A stretch of DNA of 64,000 bases from CAZFBA01 sp964517135. GTDB taxonomy: Bacteria; Cyanobacteriota; Vampirovibrionia; JBFMGH01. Shown one piece after another: positions 54,027 to 62,519 of this stretch. Below the pieces are notes generated by a model, which did no database searches, had not been told where the DNA came from, and saw only the letters and a program-made list of their open reading frames with translations. Made by a program: the position numbers and the translations under genes. The stretch's first letter is position 1, and every line of letters starts with the position of its first letter. The stretch spans positions 1-64,000 of the forward strand of contig CAZFBA010000007.1 in NCBI GenBank assembly GCA_964517135.1, written 5' to 3'.

Positions 54027-55149
54027 TATTAGCAGGCTTTTTGGCGTATTTAAGAGCGGTTTCAAGGTCTTTTATTGTGGTAGAAGACCCGAGCATAAAT
54101 TCAATTATATCCAGTGAAACTTCTTTTGTATATTCTTTTTCCAGGGTTTCAGGAAGCTCAAAAGCATTTGTAGCATCTCTTACGGCGATAACATCATAGT
54201 AATAATTTTGTTTCATGTTGACCATACCGGCTGGCCTGAATAGAAGGCAATAATTTGTTGAAAAGCCAGCATAAAAGAGGGTTGTAATATTTTTCTGTTG
54301 GAGGTAATGGATTATTTCTTCCAGATTAGTTGATACCAGTTCATCTTTTTCAGGTGTAATATGTCTGGATATCTTTGTGTTATAAGCTATATGTATAACT
54401 GGTATGTCATTTTTTCTAGCAAGTTCGAGCAGGCGGGTTATTTTATCTTTAGTAACTTTTTCTGCTCTGTTGAGCCATCCTTTGTTATAGTGGCAATCCC
54501 ATACATCTATGAGAATTAATGCTGTTCTGCTGGCATCAAGTTCTATTTCTTCAAAGCTTTTAGTGTTATCCTTTTCTGTAACGTCTTCTATAACACATTG
54601 TGTTAGTTTTTCTGTCCGGGTATTCTGGTCATTATCAGACCCAGCTGGAACAGATTTTCTGACAATCAAGTTTATCAAGCGTGCATCAGGATTCTTTTCT
54701 TCTAATATCCTTAGCTGTTTACCTCTTATGTCGAAGTAATTGTTTACAATTCTTGATGTACCTGTTGAATGTGTCGTACCGATTTCCAGATTCTTTTTAT
54801 TTTCAAGTTTAACTTCATCGAACATAACAGTAGATTTATGCGGCAGTGAGATGGTATTGATCTTAAGTATTGAAGATTCAGGTATATCAATATCTTTGAC
54901 GATCAGGTTAATGTTAGCGGGTATATTTATACCGTCTATAGTGATATTTTCATCTTCAGGAATATTGATATTGTTTATAGTTATGGTCTTTTTTTCTTTT
55001 AGCAGAGGGTTAGTTATTTCGAGCAGGGGTGTTTGCTGGTTTGAATCTTTTTTGAGCATATTTGAATGGAACCAGAAGATAATATTTGCCATAAAAGCTG
55101 CAATAACAGCAATTAAAAGAGTTTGTATTAATTTTTCCTTATTTATCAT
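54019..55149 (-). CDS. Membrane-anchored isochorismatase-like cysteine hydrolase with 13-residue repeats
   Basis: 376 residues in three parts. An N-terminal membrane helix (about 8-27). Five tandem 13-residue repeats at 56-120 of the form 'ITINNINIPEDEN', 'ITIDGINIPANIN', 'LIVKDIDIPESSI', suggesting a beta-solenoid spacer. Then an isochorismatase/cysteine hydrolase domain (about 205-355) with the first catalytic Asp in 'LILIDVWDCH' (D215) and the nucleophile in 'GFSTNYCLLFRP' (C301). The catalytic Lys is not obvious. Family members are normally soluble and cytoplasmic, so anchoring on a repeat stalk is unusual. It lies between the two GT-C paralogues (12 bases from one, overlapping the other). 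Confidence 0.82.
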   Translation of the reverse strand: MINKEKLIQTLLIAVIAAFMANIIFWFHSNMLKKDSNQQTPLLEITNPLLKEKKTITINNINIPEDENITIDGINIPANINLIVKDIDIPESSILKINTISLPHKSTVMFDEVKLENKKNLEIGTTHSTGTSRIVNNYFDIRGKQLRILEEKNPDARLINLIVRKSVPAGSDNDQNTRTEKLTQCVIEDVTEKDNTKSFEEIELDASRTALILIDVWDCHYNKGWLNRAEKVTKDKITRLLELARKNDIPVIHIAYNTKISRHITPEKDELVSTNLEEIIHYLQQKNITTLFYAGFSTNYCLLFRPAGMVNMKQNYYYDVIAVRDATNAFELPETLEKEYTKEVSLDIIEFMLGSSTTIKDLETALKYAKKPANNE

Positions 55150-55161
55150 ATTTTGTTCCTT

Positions 55162-56811
55162 TTATTCTTTAAAATCAGTATTTCTATGGTAGAAGTGTAT
55201 TCCAAAATAACTGGATTTGAATGATTCGTCGATATGGTAGTTATCTTTTATGTATTTATCAAGTATTTCACAGTGTGTAACTCCAAAAGTTCCGAAGCCT
55301 CCTGCTTCTGGTATACTTCGTTTGATTGTATACATTATCAACCTGACTTTATTCTTTTCTAGGTCATCTATAACCCTGTGCTGGTCTTGCTCTGTAATAC
55401 CTGTAATCCATAAAAATTCGTTATATCGTGAAGGATGATCTCTTCTAGAGATGAAATTGTAGAGGCTGTTGTAAGGAAGGGTAAGTACTTTTTCATTTTC
55501 ATTTGTGTGTGATTGAATATATTCGACACAATTATTCATTGTTTCGTACCAGTATTCGTGAAGAACGCTGATTTTCAGTCGGTCATTTTTGCAATAGGAG
55601 GAGGTATGCCCTGCCGGCATTAAGAAAACGATTGATTTTACTGCAACACATAAAATAAGAATAATCCTTAATACAGGTATTGTTTGCTTATAGTCATGGT
55701 GATCATGCCATTTGTCTCTGGCATACTTGAATATATAGAAAGATAGAGGAATAATTACTGACAGGCTCCAGGCTTTGAGAGAATTTGTTTTGCCGGTTAA
55801 AATAAATTCATGGGTTAATGACAGAGCCAGAATAGAAAGTGTCATAATATATGCCATTGAAATACTTTGTTTGCCTTCATTTTTGAATATTTTAAAGCTT
55901 ACAATAAAGCCTATCAGTATTACAACAAAATACCATATATTAAAAGTAAAGAGATAAAAGAGTTTTTCAAGTATCGGGTTTGTGAGAATATAGCTATCAT
56001 AGCCATAAATAAAGCTTTTGTGAACCTCAAAAAGACTCTCTAAAAGAGACTTAGAAGATACCATGTGTGTATCTGACCCATAAGGAAAGCTTTTTGCAAG
56101 TTGATCTAAAGGAGAATTAAAAATTAGAAAGCCATAAACCAGAGTTGTCAGACCTGTAACAGTTAACAACGGGCCAGTATAAACTTTTAAATCTCTTTTG
56201 TTGATAAAGTCAAATAATATTAAACAGAAAAATAGTGTTACGGTGAAAGCTATACCAATGTTTAGCTTGGTAATACATAGCAAAAAACACAGTATAGCTA
56301 TAATATAAAGATATTTAATAGTCTGATTTTCAAGGTATCTTTTTATAAACAGCAAACTGAGAATAACAAAAGGCAAACCCGTAACGTGATTAAAGACAGG
56401 TATCAATAAACTTTCGTAATAAACTATGAACAAAACACCAGCAAGGCAACCTGCTGATGGGCTATAAAAGCTCTTAACAAGATAATAGACCAGGAAAATA
56501 GCTATAACATAGGTAATATACCATAATGTAAGTGCATTAAATGCAGAAACCCCGAATATTTTAAATGTAATGCCATTTAGAACAGTTGATAGAGGGCCAT
56601 AAATCCAGTTAAAATCTATGTATGGCAATTGCCCTTTAGAAACCAGATAAAAATAATAAAGATCTCTGCCTATATCGCCTTCATCGCAGGAGCCCCTGAA
56701 ATCAACAGGCAGTAGATATGCATAATTACTGAATACGAGCAGAATAAAACCTACCAGTATCAGTGGCATTATGTATTTCTCATTTTTTTGCAGCCATTCA
56801 GGGAAAGACAT
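55162..56811 (-). CDS. GT-C-type membrane glycosyltransferase-like protein, copy A
   Basis: 549 residues with about 11-12 membrane spans. The first-loop motif 'CDEGDIGRDLYYFYLVSKGQ' continues into 'FNWIYGPLSTVLNGITFK'; both match copy B at 52383-54026, as do 'LTLPYNSLYNFISRRDHPSR' and 'FGVTHCEILDKYIKDNY' near the end. The paired Asp/Glu in the first external loop fit a GT-C catalytic site. The ATG is 39 bases after the end of the second pilin gene, so it may be read from the pilin promoter. Pilin or envelope glycosylation is a reasonable but unproven role. Confidence 0.8.
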   Translation of the reverse strand: MSFPEWLQKNEKYIMPLILVGFILLVFSNYAYLLPVDFRGSCDEGDIGRDLYYFYLVSKGQLPYIDFNWIYGPLSTVLNGITFKIFGVSAFNALTLWYITYVIAIFLVYYLVKSFYSPSAGCLAGVLFIVYYESLLIPVFNHVTGLPFVILSLLFIKRYLENQTIKYLYIIAILCFLLCITKLNIGIAFTVTLFFCLILFDFINKRDLKVYTGPLLTVTGLTTLVYGFLIFNSPLDQLAKSFPYGSDTHMVSSKSLLESLFEVHKSFIYGYDSYILTNPILEKLFYLFTFNIWYFVVILIGFIVSFKIFKNEGKQSISMAYIMTLSILALSLTHEFILTGKTNSLKAWSLSVIIPLSFYIFKYARDKWHDHHDYKQTIPVLRIILILCVAVKSIVFLMPAGHTSSYCKNDRLKISVLHEYWYETMNNCVEYIQSHTNENEKVLTLPYNSLYNFISRRDHPSRYNEFLWITGITEQDQHRVIDDLEKNKVRLIMYTIKRSIPEAGGFGTFGVTHCEILDKYIKDNYHIDESFKSSYFGIHFYHRNTDFKE

Positions 56812-56850
56812 AACATTATCTAAATAGTTTACAACACGGTTTTATCAGGT

Positions 56851-57288
56851 TTATTCATCATTACTGTAAGGGCTAATAGTTCTTGCAGCAATTGGTGAGT
56901 CGCTGGATCGCCCATAACCTTTTATACTCAACTCAGTATTACTTAATGCTAATAGTGAAACCTGACCTCTGTCAGCATTCTCGCCTTCAACAAAGGCATC
57001 AATACTATTATCATAAGGGCTTTTGATCTCGTCACCGTTATCATCAATACCATCAGGATTGTTGAGCGTATTAAGGTTATTGTTAATGGCTTCCTGCGCA
57101 GTAAGTTCATCAACTGACATAGCTGTTAACATTGTTGATGAAGCAGCTGATACATTAGCTTTTACAGCAGAATCTTTGGCTTTATTCAGCGCATTGATTA
57201 ATATTGCTGTTGATATTAAGGAAAGAACCCCTAAAATGACTACAACAATAAGCAGTTCTATTAAAGTAAAGCCGCTTTCTCTTTTCAA
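56851..57288 (-). CDS. Type IV pilin-like protein, second copy
   Basis: A 145-residue prepilin with a short basic leader and the class III cleavage site 'KRESGFTLIELLIVVVILGV' (processing by PilD after Gly, mature Phe with Glu at +5). The following 'LINALNKAKDSAVKANVSAA' is shared with the upstream pilin. The globular part is small and acidic, with 'DGIDDNGDEIKSP'. No disulfide pair. It lies 94 bases downstream of the first pilin and is separated from it by a strong G/C hairpin. A minor pilin is likely. Confidence 0.9.
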   Translation of the reverse strand: MKRESGFTLIELLIVVVILGVLSLISTAILINALNKAKDSAVKANVSAASSTMLTAMSVDELTAQEAINNNLNTLNNPDGIDDNGDEIKSPYDNSIDAFVEGENADRGQVSLLALSNTELSIKGYGRSSDSPIAARTISPYSNDE

Positions 57289-57331
57289 TTTACAACTCTC
57301 TAATATTCATACTGACATGCTGGCTGGAAAT

Positions 57332-57350
57332 GGGGGGTAAAATACCCCCC
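57332..57350 (-). other. G6/C6 hairpin between the two pilin genes
   Basis: GGGGGGTA-AAA-TACCCCCC, an 8-base perfect stem with 3-base loop, in AT-rich DNA. No T-run follows on the minus strand, so it may stabilise the 3' end of the first pilin message or lower read-through to the second. Confidence 0.55.
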
Positions 57351-57382
57351 ATCCTTTAAAAGCTATGCTATTAAATAGATAT

Positions 57383-57856
57383 CTAGCTTGATGCTGAAGA
57401 TTGTGGAGCTCTAACTGTTTTAGCAGCTACAACTGTTGAGCCATCTTTGCCGTATCCTTTAATATTTACAGCATATTCATTTGAACCGTCAGCAGCAATA
57501 ACAACTTGACCTTTTTCAGGGCTTGCATCTGTATAAGCATCAATGTTACAACCTGAAGACATATCTGAAACACTATCAAATGGGCTACATGCATCATCTT
57601 CTGTATCAGCAGTTCCATCACCACCATTGTTTAATGTTTCAATTGCTGTTGATGAAGCATTAGCACCAGTCATTTCATCAACGGCAAGGTATGTTGTTAC
57701 TGTTGAAGCAGCAGCAGATACGTTAGCTTTTACTGCGCCGACTTTAGCTTTGTCAGCTGCGTTTAATAATGTAGGAGCAGCAATTAAGGCTAATACGCCT
57801 AAAATAACAACTACGATGAGAAGTTCTAATAAAGTAAAACCTTTATTGTTACGCAT
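57383..57856 (-). CDS. pilA: Type IV major pilin-like protein
   Basis: 157 residues, leader 'MRNNKG' then mature 'FTLLELLIVVVILGVLALIA', the PilD-processed type IV pilin N terminus with Glu5. The globular part has two Cys ('DDACSPFD' and 'SSGCNIDAY') that could form a disulfide, and a Ser/Ala-rich end. Strong similarity to the next gene shows a tandem duplication. First gene of a minus-strand run that continues with the second pilin and the GT-C cluster. The long 729-base upstream region has a TATAAT on the minus strand (58007-58002). Confidence 0.92.
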   Translation of the reverse strand: MRNNKGFTLLELLIVVVILGVLALIAAPTLLNAADKAKVGAVKANVSAAASTVTTYLAVDEMTGANASSTAIETLNNGGDGTADTEDDACSPFDSVSDMSSGCNIDAYTDASPEKGQVVIAADGSNEYAVNIKGYGKDGSTVVAAKTVRAPQSSASS

Positions 57857-58585
57857 ATTCTTATCCTTTCTAACAAATACTTCTAAAACTCTAATACTGA
57901 CCGATTAAATACCCGTTTAACGGGCTCTCATGTATACTGGAAGACAATCACCCCCTACTGGCTTATTGTTACCACTTAGTTTTCTGGATGCGTTGAAATG
58001 TATTATATCATTAACATTGTTATTTTCATATGCTTAATTTTAATTAATAGCATACTTTGTTTATACTTTCTACCCGGTTTGGTGAAATTTTAAACGGTCA
58101 AAACGATGCTAAAATCATAATAATTTTTTTGTATCGCTAAAAAAGTGAATCTAAATGGCTTTTGACCACCATTATTATATTGAATTGTAGTTTAAATATT
58201 TTTACATTTGCAAAATATCATACCCGAAATTTGTGAATTTCATAAGTATGACAATTTTATCATACTGACATTTGATCTATATCGAATGAGTATAATTAAT
58301 AACAATTAGATTTATATATCCTGCTCTGGTTTTCTGTCACCAAGTGGAACAATAAACCGGCACTGAACAAATAGTTGTACAATTGTAACAAAAACTACAA
58401 GATACTCTATTTTTTTAAAAAAAATTTCAACTTTTTTAAATTAATTGAGCAACTTTTTATATTGAGTAGTTTTAGTTAAAATGATTCTAGTTGAGTCTCA
58501 AAAAAGAAAAAAGAAGAGGCTTTAAAAGAATTCTGTTAGTGTTATAATTATTGCTAAACAAATCAAGCTTTAAGGGATTTAAGTA
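57857..58585. other. Long divergent intergenic region upstream of pilA
   Basis: AT-rich region between the pilin (minus) and the glycine-zipper gene (plus). On the minus strand there is TATAATACAT near 58007-57998, a likely -10 region without a clear -35, and a small hairpin CCCGTTTAACGGG at 57910-57922 in the pilin leader. No gene is seen. Confidence 0.4.
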
Positions 58586-59209
58586 ATGAGTTTAAGTCCA
58601 GTCACGATGACAGCAGTAAGACCTGCTTTCACAGCAAAACAAAACCAGGCACCACCACAGGTATTGCCTGCGAATGTTTCTGCTGAAGCACTACAGACAC
58701 CTCAACCAAAGTATTTACAGCCTTATAAACCGGGCTTTTTTGCCAGAGCGGGGGCCGTTTTTGTTGGATTAAAAGAAACAACCAAGGGTGCTATAGCTGG
58801 TATGCTTTACGGTACAGCCGTTGGAGCTCCAGCCGCAGCCGCAGCTATGCTGGTAGCCAAAACTGCAAAAGAAGGGCTCAAAAATACCAAGCTGGGTAAA
58901 TTAATCCTTGGCACAGCAGTTGTTGGCGGCACGCTTGCCGGTGCTTTTGTGGGTAAGAAAAAAGTTTCTGATTCACTAAAAGGCGCAGGTACCGGGTTCC
59001 TCTACGGAGCAGCCGGTGGTACTGCCGCAGCTGCAACAGGCATGATAATTAATAGCCTTGGCAAAGGTAACATGGGTAAAGGTGTTTTAGCAGCAGCTAT
59101 TGTTGTAAATACTATCATCGGTGCTTTTGTTGGAAAACTACGTGGAAATCAAAAAACCGGTGAAGTTTATGACATGTTCGGTAGAGCTAAATGGTCTACT
59201 GGTAAGTAA
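58586..59209 (+). CDS. Glycine-zipper membrane protein with internal duplication
   Basis: 207 residues, no family recognised. After a Pro/Gln-rich 50-residue head come two similar halves. Each has 'GMLYGTAVGAPAAAAAML' / 'GFLYGAAGGTAAAATGMI', then 'LGKLILGTAVVGGTLAGAFVGKK' shortened in the second to 'GVLAAAIVVNTIIGAFVGK'. The Gly/Ala-xxx-Gly spacing is that of glycine zippers that pack or oligomerise in membranes. No signal peptide. The ATG lacks a strong ribosome site (AAGGGATTTAAG). A terminator follows at 59280-59311. Confidence 0.72.
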   Translation: MSLSPVTMTAVRPAFTAKQNQAPPQVLPANVSAEALQTPQPKYLQPYKPGFFARAGAVFVGLKETTKGAIAGMLYGTAVGAPAAAAAMLVAKTAKEGLKNTKLGKLILGTAVVGGTLAGAFVGKKKVSDSLKGAGTGFLYGAAGGTAAAATGMIINSLGKGNMGKGVLAAAIVVNTIIGAFVGKLRGNQKTGEVYDMFGRAKWSTGK

Positions 59210-59279
59210 ACAGGGGATAAGTTAACCACTATATTTAAGAGAGAGTGTTTTTAAATGCTCTGTAATTTAATATTGCCTG

Positions 59280-59311
59280 AATAACCTGAATCACTGTTAC
59301 AGGTTATTTTT
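59280..59311 (+). terminator. Intrinsic terminator, possibly bidirectional
   Basis: AATAACCTG (59280-59288) pairs with CAGGTTATT (59300-59308), followed by T-rich TTT. It lies between the ends of the convergent glycine-zipper and FlhA-C-like genes. Confidence 0.65.
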
Positions 59312-59340
59312 GGTATTTTGTGCAGGTTAGTCTTTTTGCA

Positions 59341-60864
59341 TTATCTCTTTTTGGATCGTCTTGTCAAGAGTTTTTTTCTGGAAAGAGTACCTATTTCAGA
59401 CATTTCTATCTCATTGTCAATTTCCTCGTGAGATAATACAGCAATGCCAGGTATAAATTCTTCAAAGAGAAAGAAAAGAGGCTGCCTGACAGAGTTAGAA
59501 CACAGAATGGCCGTATGCTCTATACGTGAACCGGTACTTTCTATCATACCAGCAGTGGTGTTCATCAATTGTTCGGTCTCTTCTTTAGACAGGTTAAGAA
59601 AAGGATTTGAGTGCTCGGGTATAATAATGTTGTCTTTCAGGTATTTATCCAGCTCAGGATCAACCAGAATGACTTCAATCTGGTTGTTTTCATCAGACCT
59701 TGAATAGCTTATTTGCCTTTTCATAGTAATTCGCAGCTTTTCTAACAGTATTTCCTTTTCAGAGGTGTAGTTATAGAGATCCATTATGCGTTCAAAGATA
59801 AAGTTTATGTCTTTAACCGGCACCATCTCCCTGATAAGACAGGCAATTATATAACGCAGGTCACCAGGAGAAATAATCTCAGGTATAAGGTTTTCAACCA
59901 GTTCAAAGTTGTTTTTTCTTGCTATATCAAGATAATTATTTATATCTTTATAGTCAAGAAGCTCATTAGAATGCTTTATACAGGTATAAGCAAGATGTGT
60001 AGCAATTAAATCTGATGGAGACAGGCCCTCTTCCCAGAAATCTTTTGTCTGTTCTTCCTTTAACCAGAAAACATCAAAGAGATATAAAGGATGCAGGGCA
60101 CTTATAGCGTTACGGGGTTTTCTGGTAAGGTTATTTTGACCTTTGAAAAACATTCTATGACCAGGATAAACAAAGCCTGAAGCCGCTGGAACCTCTCTTA
60201 TGTGTATTTTATACTGATAGGGCTCAAGATTAAGATCATCTGTATACCTTATATTGGGTATTACAAAGCCCTGCTTGTCTGTGAGATCCTGCCTGTAGTG
60301 TATTATCTTTGCAATAAGATTTTCATCATTGTCGTTTTCTGCCATTCTGGTTAGCTCATCAGATAAATAGATGGTTATTTTATCTGATTTTATTCTGTTA
60401 TAAAACTTGAATGAATCTGATATCTTTGCCATTTCAAGATTCAGGTCTTTTAGCTCGTTAAGTTTTTCTTCTATCTGACTGTTTAACTCTTTACGTTCTT
60501 TTTCCTGCTCGGATGTGTCGAGCATTTCTTTGGTTGAGCTGATCTCTTTTTGAAGATTTGTAATTCTTTTCTGGAGTTCAATATAGTCTTTATGGGTATC
60601 TTTTGTCTGATAAATCTTTTCTATTCGCTTTTTAAAGTCTGTTATATCACTTACTTCAACGTTTTCACCTGAATCTGAAGCCATGTCATCATCAAGTTTA
60701 TAGAAAATACAGTTATATTGTGTCTTGCCCATCCTGTTATCAACCTCATGAAGCATAAAAAGCTCCCACCCGTCAGAGGCTTTCTCGTTTAGCAAAGCCT
60801 CTAAATCTTCAGCAAAGGTTGAATCACTCAAAGCAACTAAATATTTATAATGCATATCTGTCAT
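59341..60864 (-). CDS. Soluble FlhA C-terminal (FHIPEP) domain protein fused to DUF4177-like domain
   Basis: 507 residues, no membrane segment. Residues 1-57 look like DUF4177 ('LNEKASDGWELFMLHEV'). A coiled coil spans about 95-148. Residues 160-495 align by motif with the cytoplasmic export-gate domain of FlhA/EscV: 'GFVIPNIRYTDDLNLEPYQY' (199-218), 'DLIATHLAYTCIKHSNELL' (285-303), 'VENLIPEIISPGDLRYII' (323-340) with 'IREMVPVKDINFIFE' after it, 'VDPELDKYL' (401-409) and 'FIPGIAVLSHEEID' (470-483). The eight-helix FlhA membrane domain is absent, and no flagellar or type III gene is nearby. In FlhA this domain docks chaperone-substrate complexes; here the role is unknown. The ATG follows AGAGGACT. 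Stands alone. Confidence 0.85.
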   Translation of the reverse strand: MTDMHYKYLVALSDSTFAEDLEALLNEKASDGWELFMLHEVDNRMGKTQYNCIFYKLDDDMASDSGENVEVSDITDFKKRIEKIYQTKDTHKDYIELQKRITNLQKEISSTKEMLDTSEQEKERKELNSQIEEKLNELKDLNLEMAKISDSFKFYNRIKSDKITIYLSDELTRMAENDNDENLIAKIIHYRQDLTDKQGFVIPNIRYTDDLNLEPYQYKIHIREVPAASGFVYPGHRMFFKGQNNLTRKPRNAISALHPLYLFDVFWLKEEQTKDFWEEGLSPSDLIATHLAYTCIKHSNELLDYKDINNYLDIARKNNFELVENLIPEIISPGDLRYIIACLIREMVPVKDINFIFERIMDLYNYTSEKEILLEKLRITMKRQISYSRSDENNQIEVILVDPELDKYLKDNIIIPEHSNPFLNLSKEETEQLMNTTAGMIESTGSRIEHTAILCSNSVRQPLFFLFEEFIPGIAVLSHEEIDNEIEMSEIGTLSRKKLLTRRSKKR

Positions 60865-61089
60865 TTTAAGAGTCCTCTTGAAGCGGTCAGGTTATTATAA
60901 ACCAAAGGCTTTAATGAATCAAAGCAAAAGATTTTAAAGTGTTATAATAACCACATTGCAGGTTTTTTGCCGGTTGCTAATTGAAAATTAATGCTCAGAA
61001 GCAGATTTTAAGCTTGAACAAATTTCTTTAAGCACTATCATTGGTTCTGTGGTTAAATAATATTGAAAAGACTGTGATCGAAAATAAAG

Positions 61090-62139
61090 ATGGAAAACGC
61101 CAGAATTATTGATGCTAATTTAAATAGAGCCTCTGAAGCTCTCCGGGTAATTGAAGAAGTAGCCCGGTTTTATATGGATGATCCTGACTTAACTGAATCA
61201 TTCAAAATTATTCGCCATAAAATTAATAATAACCTTACTGATAACTATTTAGATTTGCTTAAAGCTAGGGATTCTGAGGCCGATATTGGACCCCAAATTG
61301 CCAATACATCTACGAGAAAAGAACTTTCTGATATACTTAAAGCCAATTTTAAACGCTGTCAGCAGGCATTGAGAGTCCTTGAAGAGTATATGCAGTTTGA
61401 CAAAAGCCTTGACTCAAATGTATTTCAATCAGCACGCTATGAACTCTACACACTGGAGAAAAAAATGAACCTGAAAGCACAAAAAATCTATAAAAATAAA
61501 AGACTGGAAAATAGAAAACTTTATCTGGTAACAGATAGATCAAAATTTATAGATGAAAATGCCTTTCTAGACGCTATTTTGCTGGCTATTAGAGGTGGAG
61601 TAGATATTATTCAATTGAGAGAAAAAACTGCAACAGCAAAGGAATTTATTTACCTTGCAAAGAAAATTAGAACATTATGTGCAGAATATGATGTTTTGTT
61701 TATCGTTAACGACAGGGTTGATATAGCATATGCAGTTAACGCTGATGGTGTTCACCTTGGCCAGGATGATATGGACATACAAAATGCTCGTAAAATACTT
61801 GGGGAACAGGCAATTATAGGTAACTCAACACATAAACCTGAAGATGCAATAAATGCAATGAAAAATGGTGCAGATTATGCAGGTGTAGGCCCGGTTTTTG
61901 CCACTCCTACAAAACCGGGAAGACAGGCAGTAGGCATTGAATACGTTCAATGGGCAGCCCAAAATATTAATATACCCTTCTTTGCCATTGGAGGTATTGA
62001 TGAAAATAACATTGAAGAGGTTATTAATGCCGGAGCTACACGGGTGGCTGTCGTTAGAGCAATTATGAATGCTCATAATCCTGAAGAAACAGCCAGAAAA
62101 ATGCTCGATAAACTTAGTCTTGCGAGGTCAGTATTATGA
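61090..62139 (+). CDS. thiE: Thiamine-phosphate synthase with cyanobacterial-type N-terminal domain
   Basis: 349 residues in two parts. Residues 1-140 are the helical extension found on cyanobacterial and some other ThiE proteins ('NARIIDANLNRASEALRVIE', 'RCQQALRVLEEY'). Residues 145-349 are ThiE proper: 'KLYLVTDRS', 'GGVDIIQLREK', 'VNDRVDIAYAVNADGVHLGQ', 'IIGNSTHKPEDA' and 'GVGPVFATPTKPG'. It joins the thiazole and pyrimidine halves of thiamine. It overlaps thiS by 4 bases (ATGA). I looked for a TPP riboswitch upstream and saw none. Confidence 0.95.
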   Translation: MENARIIDANLNRASEALRVIEEVARFYMDDPDLTESFKIIRHKINNNLTDNYLDLLKARDSEADIGPQIANTSTRKELSDILKANFKRCQQALRVLEEYMQFDKSLDSNVFQSARYELYTLEKKMNLKAQKIYKNKRLENRKLYLVTDRSKFIDENAFLDAILLAIRGGVDIIQLREKTATAKEFIYLAKKIRTLCAEYDVLFIVNDRVDIAYAVNADGVHLGQDDMDIQNARKILGEQAIIGNSTHKPEDAINAMKNGADYAGVGPVFATPTKPGRQAVGIEYVQWAAQNINIPFFAIGGIDENNIEEVINAGATRVAVVRAIMNAHNPEETARKMLDKLSLARSVL

Positions 62140-62336
62140 AAATTAGAGTCAATGGAAAAGAATACCAGTTTGATACATCTTTAAATGTTAGCCAGCTTCT
62201 TCAAAAACTAAATATTAAAGGCCAGTGGATTGTTGTAGAGCTGAATACAAATATTGTTGATAAGCAAAAATATGACGAAACAACCCTTTCTGATGGCGAT
62301 ACAGTAGAAATTGTAGGCTTCGTTGGAGGTGGCTAA
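62136..62336 (+). CDS. thiS: Sulfur carrier protein ThiS
   Basis: A 66-residue ubiquitin-like sulfur carrier for thiazole synthesis, ending in the required Gly-Gly ('VEIVGFVGGG', here three Gly). 'IRVNGKEYQFDTSLNVSQLL' and 'IVVELNTNIVDKQKYDET' are the family pattern. Translation is coupled to thiE. thiG, thiF and thiO are not in the window. Confidence 0.95.
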   Translation: MKIRVNGKEYQFDTSLNVSQLLQKLNIKGQWIVVELNTNIVDKQKYDETTLSDGDTVEIVGFVGGG

Positions 62337-62350
62337 TCAACATGCTGGCT

Positions 62351-62375
62351 AAAAGCTTTTTTATAAGGCTTTTTA
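62351..62375 (+). terminator. Possible terminator of thiE-thiS
   Basis: AAAAGC (62351-62356) can pair with GCTTTT (62368-62373), followed by further T. Short stem, weak call. Confidence 0.4.
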
Positions 62376-62470
62376 TTAATAACTGTAACGATTTCTCACA
62401 AAAATAGCAGATCTTTGCCTTGATGCTTTATTATATATAAAAGAAATTTTATATTATTGTAGATTTATAA

Positions 62471-62487
62471 TATAATACATATGTATT
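62471..62487 (+). promoter_or_regulatory. Promoter -10 box overlapping a 14-bp palindrome
   Basis: TATAATACATATGTATT on the plus strand: -10 at 62471-62476 and palindrome at 62474-62487, 32 bases before the ATG at 62520. Same 17 bases and relative orientation as upstream of pyk and of the gene ending at 150. Confidence 0.55.
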
Positions 62488-62519
62488 AGCACACAAAAAA
62501 GAGAGCACTATTAAAGACT

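Noticed and set aside
60865..61089. TPP riboswitch upstream of thiE
   Set aside because: The conserved CTGAGA and ACCTGA blocks are absent.
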